Assembly: GCA_007115705.1 (NCBI GenBank)
Contig: QXEO01000342.1
Location: forward strand, 744,001-808,000
Origin: Dactylis glomerata
Taxonomy: Eukaryota; Streptophyta; Magnoliopsida; Poales; Poaceae
Direction: 5' to 3'
Length of the DNA stretch: 64,000 nucleotides
Shown here piece by piece: positions 33,368 to 45,500 of this stretch; position 1 is the stretch's first letter; each line of letters begins with the position of its first letter. The notes beneath the pieces were generated by a model. That model saw nothing but the letters and a program-made list of their open reading frames with translations, searched no databases and was not told where the DNA came from. The translations under genes were made by a program, and so were the position numbers.

Positions 33368-33578
33368 ATGGCGACGGCTTCGACGTCGACGGGGGCGGCG
33401 GCCATGGCAGTGAGGCAGAGGCGGAACGCGCTGGCGCAGACGCTAGCTTCGCGGAGGCTACCGGAGGGCGTGGCGGAGCCCGGGGAGCGGGTGCCCGACG
33501 CTCTTGCCCCCGAGGTCATGCCATTCATCCGCGCAGCCGACGAGGTCGAGCCGTTCAACCCGCGCGTCGCGTTCCTAT
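33368..33578 (+). CDS. CalS/GSL: CalS exon 1
   Basis: Residues 1-70. It starts MATASTSTGAAAMAVRQRRN and ends NPRVAFL plus one base of Cys. Donor GTAAGT. The family motif NPRVA(Y/F)LC spans this junction. Confidence 0.93.
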
Positions 33579-36500
33579 GTAAGTCACGACCCCCCACATT
33601 AGATGGAACGCACACTAGTGTAGTGCTGGCTGACTTGGGGTTCGGGAAGTTCTCTGTTCTGCAGCCAATGTTTCTATTCTCATTTCCTGTTATGACTTAT
33701 TTATACAGTATATCTTGTTAGAGAATCGAGAGATAATGTCAAATATGTACTACCTAGTTACTGTGTGAGAAATCTGGCTTCAGTATTTCATATGAGTGCT
33801 CGAATACGTTTAGTCTAGACACAGTTGGTGTGGCTACATGTAGCGCTATTTGGAGTGCACCAATTTTATCTGTGGCATTTGTGTATGCTGCTTTCAGAGC
33901 GCAGATATTTTATCCCATTTCACTCGCTGCAAACCATTTATTGATCCACGACCGGCTGAACTCACAACACGTATTTCACTTACATGTGGAAAATATCTTC
34001 TCAGATAAGGCTACTCAATTCAACTAGTAATTAGATACAGTGTGCAACGCTCCTGAAAGCTTTGTAAATTTAATCATCAACCCACCCGTTGTCATAAATC
34101 CCATACTGATATGGTCAAGGTTCCATTAAGCGCTAAGCGCTGAGCGAGCGTTTTGCCTCCTTTCCTTTTTCTGAAGGATTAAAGCGCTATGCGCGATTAA
34201 GCGCACAATTCAGCGCAATTAAGCGATAGGCGTCCGCTCAACGCCTAAGCACGCTTAAGCGTGCTGTTAGTAGCGCTTAATTTAACACTGGATATGGTTC
34301 ATTACTTCACTGCGTGCTGACTTGCATCATGGACCAGTTTGTTGCTAGGTTGTCTGTTCCAATATTCATCTCGCGTCTCACTTTCTCAGTTCCCTTTTCG
34401 TCTATTGATACGCATCCTTTCTAATATGAAATTCGATTTACCGTGCATGTTGTACCAAGGTCGCAAATATGCCTACAAGAAAGTTCAAAGAATGGATCCA
34501 TCATCCATCCAACGTGGAGTTCGGCAGTTCAAAACATACATGTCACTTAAGCTAGATCAGGTAACCACGTATCTGAAATCATGATGTTGCTACTACCCTT
34601 TTCCTCATTTTGGCAAAATCTTAACATCGCTCTTATCAGGCTTTCATCAACAACAAAAAGGAAAAACTTACTGCATATCTTAAGCTGTCTTGTTATTGCA
34701 AAGTGTGAATCCACCAAAAGTCTTGTTTTGGTTTTCTTCATAGTCTAAATTGACGGAAGTCTTCTCTAATGCATAATTATGATATAGAGTTGTATTAGCT
34801 GTTTCTTAGCCTCACAAATGGGAGTAGACTGGGAGCTTATGTCAGGAGTCTGACTCATGAGATATAATATATCCTTGCATTCGTTCATTCAGTTCGATTT
34901 TAAATGTGAATACTGCGGCTGGGTGTCTTATGTCGGAAGCATATATGACATGACTATTCTTGCAAAATTGCTTTACTCTGAAGTCTAGACTTGCCTCGTC
35001 TCTTCTCCTTTTGAAACCTGCCTAGTTTGTAATCTCTTCATCAGTGGTGAATATCTGATGCTAGTCTGTGTTTGACAGGACGACACACAATTTCTAGTCA
35101 ATGATGCAAAGGAGATTCAACGATTTTATAAGAACTACTGTGATAATTTAAGCAGAATTTCCCAAAGAACAAACTTGTAAGGAACAATACACTCATAATC
35201 TATTACTTTTGTGGCGAACTGCCTTAATCACCTTCCTTTTATTGTTGAAAACTCAGTGACGAATTGGCTAGATATTACCAAGTGGCTTCTTCTCTTTATG
35301 AAGTGTTAAGAGATGTTACGAACAACAAAGTTGATTCTGAGGTACTCCATCGTAGATTATTGCTTTATAAGTTATCGATTACCGGTTCCCTTGGTGAGCT
35401 TCTTCATCACTTTCTCCCATATTTTATTTTGTAGGTGATGAAGCGTGCTAAAGTGGTCGAGGAAAAGAGTGGTCATTTCAGGAGTTACAAGTACAACATA
35501 GTCTCCCTCAGTTTTCCTGCTTCTTCCGAAGCAGTTCTGGAACTCCCGGAGGTTAGTTATAGTTTGTTTGCTCTCAGTGTTTCTACTCTTTATGAAAATC
35601 CACAGCAAGTTATGATCATATTTGTGCTGTAAATGGTGTAGATAAAAAGTGCTATTGATGCAATACGGAACACAGATGGTCTTCCAAAGCCACAGATGTC
35701 TTCAATGCACAGGGCTGGAAAATCTATCCGGGATTTACTTGACTGGCTTTCTCTAGCATTTGGATTTCAGGTAAATGGTTGCTTGTCCATTTATGGTCTG
35801 ATATTGTATATGAGGCAACAGATTGCTATTATATCCAGCCTTACTGGTGCACATGGTGATATGCTTGACAAATATATTTGACTTCTTCTTTATAATCGCT
35901 TCTGTAGAACTCGAATGTGGAAAATCAGAGAGAAAACATGGTCTTAATGCTTGCAAATATTAGTACAAGGACTTCAGGACAGGAAGGGCTTCCTTTGGTA
36001 AGATATATGCTCCTTGGACGGCATTGTTGGTGGAAATTTTACACTGAGCTAGCATGGTAACTTTCAGGTTGACACTGTGAACGATTTGGGAGAAAAGATA
36101 TTTGGAAACTATGAATCATGGTGCCACTATTTGCATCTTAGTTCAAGAATCATGTAAGTGGCACCGTTGTTTTCCCTCAAGTTGTTTTCCCTATCTTTTA
36201 TGATGGTTTCGAGATTTTTCAATAATATTGCCCTCAATCTCCGGTAGCATTCAACATTTTAATACTACTTTTCTGTTTCACAGGATCAATTATGATGATG
36301 CACTAAAGAAGCAGCAGCTAACGCTTCTCCACATTGGATTGTACCTTCTTATCTGGGGCGAGGCTTCAAATGTTCGGTTTATGCCTGAGTGCTTATGCTA
36401 CATATTCCACCATGTAAGGTTCCCTTAAAAAATAAAGAGCTTTTCGAGCTTTTGCATATACTTATGCAATGGTTTATCTTACTTAAATAGCTTTTCGTTC

Positions 36501-39500
36501 ATGGTTGATCTATTTAAGTTATGCGCATAGTGTTCCAGCCATAGTTAAATAAATTCTTTGTTGGTATATACTTCCATAAATCCTAGATTGATTCCAACTT
36601 ATTTGCTCTAACGTTTTTTTGTAATATTTTTCTGAACTTTTAGTAATTTGCATTCTGACAATCTCAGGCAACACAGCACACTCAGTGAAAACCAGTTTTG
36701 TTAACATCATTGGCGGCAGATATCCACCCTCCCCAATGTCCCACTGCTACTGATCTTGACAAAAAATGGCTATGCATGCTCTCAAAAGAATGGGTTATGT
36801 CATTTACTGTAGTCTTTGGGAAAAATTCTGGATGGGATAGCTTGGACCTCCACAACCTCTTATATATAGCTCAAGTTAGCATTACAATTTCACTTATACA
36901 CTAGAACAATCTAGACTCTAGTAGGACAATAGTACTATACTAACACAGATTCCAACACTCCCCTAGAATACTCTAGAGTACTACTACTATACTGATCATA
37001 CTCCAACACTCTCCTAGAATACTCTAGACTCTACTAGAGTACTACTACACTAACTCAGGCTCTAACACTCCCCCTCAAGATGGATGATAGATATCTATCA
37101 TTCTCATCTTGTCACATGCTGAACTACACTCCTTAACTCCTAAACCTTTAGTTAGAAAATCTGCTATTTATCCTCCAGAGCTTACATGGCTTAACTTCAA
37201 GGTGCCTTCGTCGAGCCGCTCTTTGATGAAAAATCAATCTATTTCCATATACTTTGTCCTGTCATGCTGAAGTGGATTGTTAGCTATGTTGATTGCTGAC
37301 TTGTTGTCACACCAAAGGTTGAGTGGCCTTTCATCCATAGAAGCTCACTCAAACATACGGACATTGCTCTATATTCTCTTCTGCGGTTGATCGGGAGACC
37401 ACTGGTTGCTTCTTGCTTCTCCAAGATACCAAGTTTCCTCCTACAAAGACACATAAGCCTGATGTTGACATTCTGTCACCAAGGCAACTAGCCCAATCTG
37501 TGTCACAATAGCTATCTATATTCAAGTGACCATTGGCTTTGAAAAATAATCCTCTTCCAGGGCTCCCTTTTAGATAGCATAAAGTACGATGGGCTGCCTC
37601 TAAATGCTCACTTCTTGGGTCATGCATGTAGCAACTGACCACACTAACTGCATAGGATATGTCTGGTCTCGTGTGGCATAAGTAGATGAGTTGACCTATA
37701 AGTTGTTGGTAGCTCTCTCTATCCACTGGATCTCCAGATTGTGCACACAATTGATGATTTGCTCAATAGGAGTTGAAGCAACTCGACACCGAAGCATTCC
37801 CATGTCATTAAGGAGGCCCAAGACATATTTCCGCTGCGAGAGAATTTTCCCTTTGGGGACCTTGCAATCTCAATGCTTAGAAAGTACCTCGGTTGGCCAA
37901 GGTCCTTAACCTCAAACTCTTTATTGTTTTAACTGTGATATCTCAAAAGTATCACCCCCTATAATAATGATATCATCCACATATACTGCAAGAATCATGA
38001 TGTGCCTCCCAAAATGCCGTTAGAACATAGTGTGATCCCCATTGCACTGGGTATCTCCCATACCACACATAGCACGTTGGAATCGATCAAACCATGCTCG
38101 TGGAGATTGTTTAAGCCCATATAATAACTTCCTCAACCTAAGGACCTTCCGATGAGATTGAGATGTGCCAAAGCCAGGTGTAATCTCCATGTACACTTCC
38201 TCCCGAAGATCACCATGCAAGAATGCAATTTTCACATCCAACTGGTATAATGGTGAACCAAAGTTTTTTTGGCACATGATATCAATGTTCTCACTGTACT
38301 CATCTTTGCCACCGGTGCAAAGGTCTCATTATAGTCGATTCCATAAGACCGACTATAACCTTTTGCAACAAGTCTAGCCTTGTACCTCTCGATCTTAGCG
38401 TTTGTGTCTTGCTTCATAGTGTAAATCCATTTACACTGGCTTCTTCCCATTTGGAAGTCATGCAAGCTCCCATGTCTTATTTTTCTCAAGGGCTGCCATC
38501 TCCTTCAGCATCACATCATGCCACTTAGAATCTTGCTTTGGTGCTCTCCAATAAGTTGGGATAACCACAGACTGTAATGAAGTAATGAAGGCTCTACCCG
38601 GTTGACAACGAGTCATATGACACATAGTTTGCAATAGCATGCTCAAAACCATACCGTTCAAGAGGCTTTCCCGCCGTAGCTCGTGGTTCTTTCCTCAAGG
38701 CAATTGGCAAATTCAATGAATCATCAACAACACATGGTTCACTCTCATATGAGTCAACTTCAACTAGCACTGGAATCTTTTGTTGGTGGTGCTGCTCCCC
38801 CTGCAATTCACCTCACCATTAGTTCGAGCATGTTGCTGATATTGCGATTGCCTCCTTGTATACACCCGTAAATTTTCTTTCTTGTTTGGTTTCCTCCATC
38901 TACCCTCACTCGTAGGTTGTCTGCTCATATACACCTTCAAATTATGTTTCTCATTTGGCTTTCTCCATCTCTCTTTACTCATAGGACATGGAATTGAACC
39001 AACCACAACTCTCAATTATTCATCCTCCTTTGTCCTCACTTGTACTAGGAGAGTCAAAGTCAAATAAGGAGGTGAGATCCATCTCCTCCCCATAGAATGG
39101 CCTGAATGTCATGTCCATGCTCACAAGTGTTCTCCTCTCACTAGGACTCCAACACTTGTAGTCTTTTTGTCTAGATGGGTAATCAATAAAGATGCACTTC
39201 ACAGCACGTGGATCCAATTTTTCCACTGAAGGTATGTGGTCTCTAACAAAGCACGTACACCAAACACCTTTGGCAGAACAATGAACTTATTTTTGCCATA
39301 GATCATTTCATATGGAGTCTTCATCCCAAGAACTCTTGATGGCATCTGGTTGATGAGATAAGTAGCAGTCATAACCGCTTCACTCCATTAGAATTTAAGC
39401 ACATTCATCGTAAACGTAAGTGATCGAGCTACCTCCAGCAGATGGCGATTCTTCCTTTCAGCTACTCCATTAGTATCAGGGAACGAAGTTTGATGAAGTA

Positions 39501-42500
39501 TTCCTTTTAGTGAAAGGAAATTGCCAAATTCATGGTTCACATACTCCGTCCCATTATCAGTCCTGATAATTTGAATACCAATGTTTAAACGATTTTGGAT
39601 ATATGCATAGAAATCCATGAAACATGTAAGCACCTCACTTTTTTGTTTCATAAGATATACCCAAGTCATTCGGGAGTAACAATCAATGAAGGTGACAAAA
39701 TACTTATTCCACTAACAGAGACCACAGGGGACGTCCAAAGAGCACAGTGAATCAACCCAAAAGGCGATGTGCTCTAGAGTCCACGACTCATATGATGTCC
39801 TTGTGTGCTTTCTATACTCACAAGCATCACACACAAGTTTTCCATTATCCACATTTTTCATTTCTTCAGGAAATATCTTACTCATAGTATCAAAGAACAT
39901 ATGGCCCAGCCGACAATGTTGGAGCATCACCTTTGCTTCATTGTCACTATCAAACAATGTTAGAGCGGTGCATAATGCATCATCTTTTTCCTATCTATCC
40001 AAGTACCATAATCCCTTATGCCTTACACCGATCCGAAGCCTCTTGCTACTTTCTAGCTCCTCAATTACACAATTGTATCGATCAACGATTGTTCTATAAT
40101 CAATATCGTCAACAAGGAGCTCATAGACACCAAATTCACCGGAAACGATGGAACATATAAGACTGAAGGCAATGTAATAGACGGAGTGTATCTCACTGTA
40201 CCAACCTCGATGACAGGTTGATAAGTTCCACCCGTGGTTTGGATTGTCTCTTTATGCGTGGGTGGATGTGGAGCATATGATGCAAACTCACTCCTCCTAC
40301 CCGTGACATGCGTCGATGGTCCCAAATCTAATATCCAGTTTGAATGAGAAACTTCATTTGATGTTGGAGCAAGATTGACGAAACTGTCAAGATTTGTTGT
40401 TTTCCCACTTTGTTTGGGATTTCCTGGATCTTTCTTTAACTGACTCGATTTCTCCTCCAAGATATCAAGCCCCACTTGTGCCAAGGGGTCCTGGGTTTGA
40501 ACCAGCCTCACTGCATTGCACTTTGAAGGGGTAAGACTGGGTTCATTTAATCCCTCCCCATCTCACTTGATCTTTTTCTGTAAGAATTTGTGCTAGTTTC
40601 TCAAGCACCTTCTCAGTTCCTTGGGTTTCCCCCATAGCTGCAGTACCACCTTCAACTCACTGATGATGTGCCGAACTGCACCTCACTCTCTCTTCTATTA
40701 AGCAGCCAAGCAAACCTCAACCTAAGCAGCCAAACTTCCTCTTCACTCAAATCTCCTCGCCAAGTGTGTAACAAACACGCACAACACCGCACACCACCAC
40801 CACAGGAGCACTCCAGTCCTGTCCGTGTATGCACACTGCTGCCAAGCCTCACCTGCAGGTCCTCCCGGTGAACCTGTCCGTCTCTGACTCCAAACAAACA
40901 GCTCCACTGCAGAATTTTGCTTGTTCTCCCTCTACGCCTCTGTCCCCAAGCACTCCACCAATCCTTCCTTCACCGATACTTGCGCACGCTGCCGTCTTCT
41001 ATCTCTACAGTCTCTGATTTGGGCAGAGCAGGTCCACTTCCTGCACTTCCACTCCACAACCACCAGGACCAAGTGCAGCCTCCAAGACCAAGTGCAGCCG
41101 CCGCCTCGTTCGCCCAGGCTGCCGATCGCCGGCTCCGCACCAGAATACCTCTGCAGTTCCGCCTGGGCCTGCTGCACCCTTGCCTGGGTCTTGTCCCTTC
41201 CTGCACCAACGTCCATGACCGCCCAGAGCTCCGCCATACGCCGCCGACTCACTGCCAGCAACCTCGCTGGTCACTCCAGCTCTGATACCATGTAGTCTTT
41301 GGAAAAATTCTGAATGAGATCGTCCCTTGGACCTCCACACCCTCTTATATATATATATAGCTCAAGTTAGCCTTATAATCTCACTTATACACTAGAATAA
41401 TCTAGACTCTAGTAGGACAATACTACTATACTAACACAGATTCCAACACTCCCCTAGAACACTCTAGAGTACTACTACTATACTGATCATACTCCCATAC
41501 TCTCCTAGAATACTCTAGACTCTACTAGAGTACTGCTACACTAACTCAGGCTCCAACATTTACCACAGTTTCATACTTCCATCACCTCAAGGTTGTGATT
41601 AAGTGGCTTTAATCACTGGCTAGCTACCAGAAACATGATTATCACACCATGACCCAATTATAATTTATAAGCATGTCTATCTGAATAGTACCACTTTATC
41701 CCATCATAAAATAATGAAGGTGGACTAGTATAATCCACCATGGGTTTTACATCCATTTAGCCTGCCTGCTACTATACATAAAGATTGGCAATTCATGAAA
41801 GTTTATTAATTTGGCAGATGGCAAAGCAGTTGAATGAAATGGTTGAAGAAAACTATTTTCAGCCACCACCTGGGTTTGAAGAAGAAGGATCATTCCTCAA
41901 AGTTGTCATTGAACCTATCTACAAGGTTCTGCAGAAGGTTAGTATGTAAAGTTTGAGACAACTAGACTATCCTTTCAGGAGATGTTATTGTTCTTACATT
42001 TAATTTTCTTTCCCTTTAAAGGAATCACAAAGAAGTAAAGGTGGTACAGCTGGTCACTCAGCTTGGAGAAATTATGATGACTTGAATGAACAATTTTGGT
42101 AATCTCATTTTATTATTTGTTATTGCTTACCTTTTCTGTCTGCCATAACATATTCTTCCTTATAGGTCAGAGAAATGTTTTATGAAGCTTGGCTGGCCAT
42201 GGGATCTCAGAGCGGACTTCTTTCATCAGGCGGTAAGTAACAACTGTGATTAATTTGATTAAGTTCAGCCACTACAGCCTATTTAAAACTCAGAGTGAGA
42301 ATATCTTGGGTTTTTCACTGTCGAGATTTTGATCAACCACATTATGGCTTCATCTTGAATGAATAAGTTCTTTTGTGGTGTCAAGTTAGTGTTCATAAGC
42401 GGTGGTAGAAGGGCTTAATGGGTGGGAACTAGGTGCTTACAACTATTTCAACTACATATGCACTATTTCAGTTGAACTGTTGCTCAGGATTACATAACTT

Positions 42501-45500
42501 ACAAATAATGCTTTCTTTGTAAGTTATGTACAACAGATTATTTGTGAAAGCAAAGGAGAATATTCTATCATGACACTGGAATCTGTAGTAGAAGCAGTTC
42601 ACTACTCCCACAATTAAGTGCAAAGACTATCGTCATTGAAGTCCTAATATTTTCTTAATCACAACACAAACTTAAATGCTTTGACTTAAGACAAGATAAA
42701 CATGCCATATAAATTCGGATGGAGGGAGTATTTGTTTAAACAAGCTATTTTTGGATCCTTTTGGTGCGTAGCTACCCATGCCTTCCCTATTGGAACCACC
42801 AGATCCTTAAGACGCGAAAACTATCCATGCCTGAAGCCTTCATTCCCAGTCCTATATGTGCCTCTAACTATGTTTCCTCCTGAGAAATATATAGCCACAA
42901 AAAAGACTTCTTCTTTGTGACCATTATCCTAGGGAAATTTCAATTTCTGAAAATTCTATCTGAAACATCTGTGCTGTAAAAAACACACTTTTCTGGATTC
43001 GACCAGTTGGTGGCTCAGCTGGAAACCTCAGAAGTCGGAACATCAGCCTAGTCTGGTGTCGTCTGGTTTAGGTAATCGAATTGTTTTTGCTCCTCAACTA
43101 TTTGAACAACATTTGGTGACTTCTACGTAATGAACAATTATACTGGCTGGCTAACCAAGTGAAAACATCAAAAATCATTCCACATAGTTTTCTCCATCAA
43201 AGTATTTTAAGATACCAATAGATATATTAATTTATAAAAACATTTAATTTACACGTTATACACATAATTTGGTTAAAAATCCTACGATCTTAGCAAGTGT
43301 TTTGACTACTATATGCAACCTCTAGGTATATACCAGAATAATTATAGACCATATTATATCTCTATGAAGAAAAAGATGACAGGTATCTGTAGGCACCATG
43401 GAACCTGGCGACCCTAGTATATTCACTGGTGTGCATCAAGGTTCACAACTTTTGATGGGGGCACCAGTTCGTACCCATCAAAAAAATGTATTTGAGTTGT
43501 CAAACTCAAAATATCTTAGATTTATCATGATTTAAACTGATTTTTTTTGAATTTACGATTTCAACTGCTTTAGCTAGTTACATAAAAATAAAGCACTGTT
43601 GTCACATTCATTACGGAAGTCTTATATGAGTTCAAACCAAGGTCAGAACTCAGGGTCTTTGCTAGCTCTTCTCGAACCATAGTAGACTAGTATTATTATT
43701 TAATCATTTAATCGTTTAAGTATCTTGAAAGTGGATTGACAATCGAAAAAATATAAAGTGCGTAAAACTTTCAGACCCATGCACTGATTCCAGCTGGTGC
43801 CTAGGCTATGTAGAACAAAGTATCGAAAGCCCATTCATGTTAGTTCGAATCTTCAAAACTGGAAGGGCTTCATGTTCACTTCAACTAACTGTTATGCTAA
43901 CGGCTATTCTGATACTATTTGTTTTTTCGGTTTCTTACAGGGCCATACAGTAAGAAAGCCAAAAACAAATTTTGTTGAAGTCCGCACATTTCTGCACCTG
44001 TTTAGAAGTTTCAATCGTATGTGGATGTTTTTTATACTGGCATTCCAGGTGATTCCTCTTTCTGAAGCACATCATACTGTTTTAACCTGTAAATATATAA
44101 CACAAATGGCTTGATTTTCTAGGCAATGCTAATAGTTTCATGGAGTTCCTCTGGATCTCTTTCTGGAATTACTGATGCAACTGTATTCAGAAGCGTTTTA
44201 AGTGTCTTTATAACGGCGGCCCTACTCAACTTCATAAAAGGTGTAGTAACTTCTCAGTGCTTCATTACATTGATTACAATGCACACGCACTTTGTTCTGT
44301 ACATTATTATGCCATGGTTTTCATTAAAGAGATGCTATTTCTGAAACTATGTAGCTCAACTATTGCAGTGACTTTGGATATAATGCTTACTATCCAAGCA
44401 TGGGGAAACATGGAGTGGACACAAATAATCAGATACCTACTAAAATTCTTTGTGGCTATTGCTTGGATAATAATTCTTCCAGTAACATATTCTAGTTCTT
44501 TTAAAAATCCATCTGGTGCTGGCAAACTCCTGAATAGTTGGACGCGGAATTGGTATGACCAATCAGTATATAATTTCGCAATTGTCATATATATGGTTCC
44601 GAACATTTTGGCTGCCTTGCTATTCTTGTTGCCACGACTTCAAAATGTCATGGAACGCTCAGATTCGCGTGCATTTATTCTTTTTATGTGGTGGATTCAG
44701 GTCAGTTTTCTTACTTCTAGCAAGTGAATTATTGGAAACTGAGCATTGTTAGTGGTTACATAATGTTCTGCTGCCTTTCAGCCGAGATTGTATGTGGCAC
44801 GTGGTATGCATGAAGACATATTGTCCATTTTTAAGTAAGTGTGTTCTTAGTTTTTTCAAACTATTGTTTTTTCCTTGCAGTTTAAAATGACAGTTCAATG
44901 TATAACAACAGGTATGTCTTCTTTTGGGTTGTGTTGCTCACCTGCAAGCTTGCATTCAGTTTCTATGTTGAGGTAAATCTTAAACACTTCATGAGTACTT
45001 TTTTCTGAAGTCTTCAAAATTTGGTGATATAACATCTATACTCTTCCAAGGGTGCAATATTCTGAGAAATCTGGCAGAAGTTCCTATGCATTAAAAGGAC
45101 CAAAATGTAATTACTAGTATAATTTTGATAACTTTTAGAGGTTTATCACTCCAAAGATACCAATATATATGAGGATTTGGGTTCTGTGTTCTGACATTTT
45201 CTGCGGTGATAGATTTACATCAATGTATAACTTTTAGTGCTACATTGTCATCTTTGAATGTATATAGATGTTAAACATTTTTTTCTTGAGAAAACGTGAA
45301 AGCATTGCTTCTGGATGCATCAATAGATATAAAAAGTTATTTGCAAGCCTTAAGATAGGCCGAAACACATGTTTCAAATGCCACAACCCGAGGCGCTATG
45401 TTCCTGAATGCTAACTGTCCCTTCTTGCGTCCACATCTGAACCTTGGTAGGTTTAGTTTCTAGCAGCCTAGGAATATATGGTCTCTCGCCTTTGAAGACA

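Larger units (their letters stand above)
36808..41558 (-). mobile_element. Complete but inactive Copia element in intron 9
   Basis: It is 4,751 bp long, minus strand, flanked by TTTAC at 36,803-36,807 and 41,559-41,563. The 3' LTR is 36,808-37,067 and the 5' LTR 41,291-41,558; they differ at roughly 15 sites by eye plus a TA-repeat length change. The primer-binding site TGGTATCAGAGC is at 41,290-41,279 and the polypurine tract CTTGAGGGGGAG at 37,079-37,068. Pol domains are in Copia order (protease, integrase, RT, RNase H) with many stops and frameshifts. It lies opposite to the host gene and is removed with the intron. Confidence 0.93.

Noticed and set aside
33125..33721. A longer open frame from ATG 33,125 that includes exon 1 of the callose synthase
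   Set aside because: The upstream part lies before the TATA box at 33,316 and partly inside the Mutator-like end. The frame also runs past the donor at 33,579. The family's N-termini fit a start at 33,368.
42600..42730. A full MITE in intron 12
   Set aside because: Only the right end GGAGGGAGTA is clear; the CTACTCCCACAATTAAG at the left does not pair convincingly with it.
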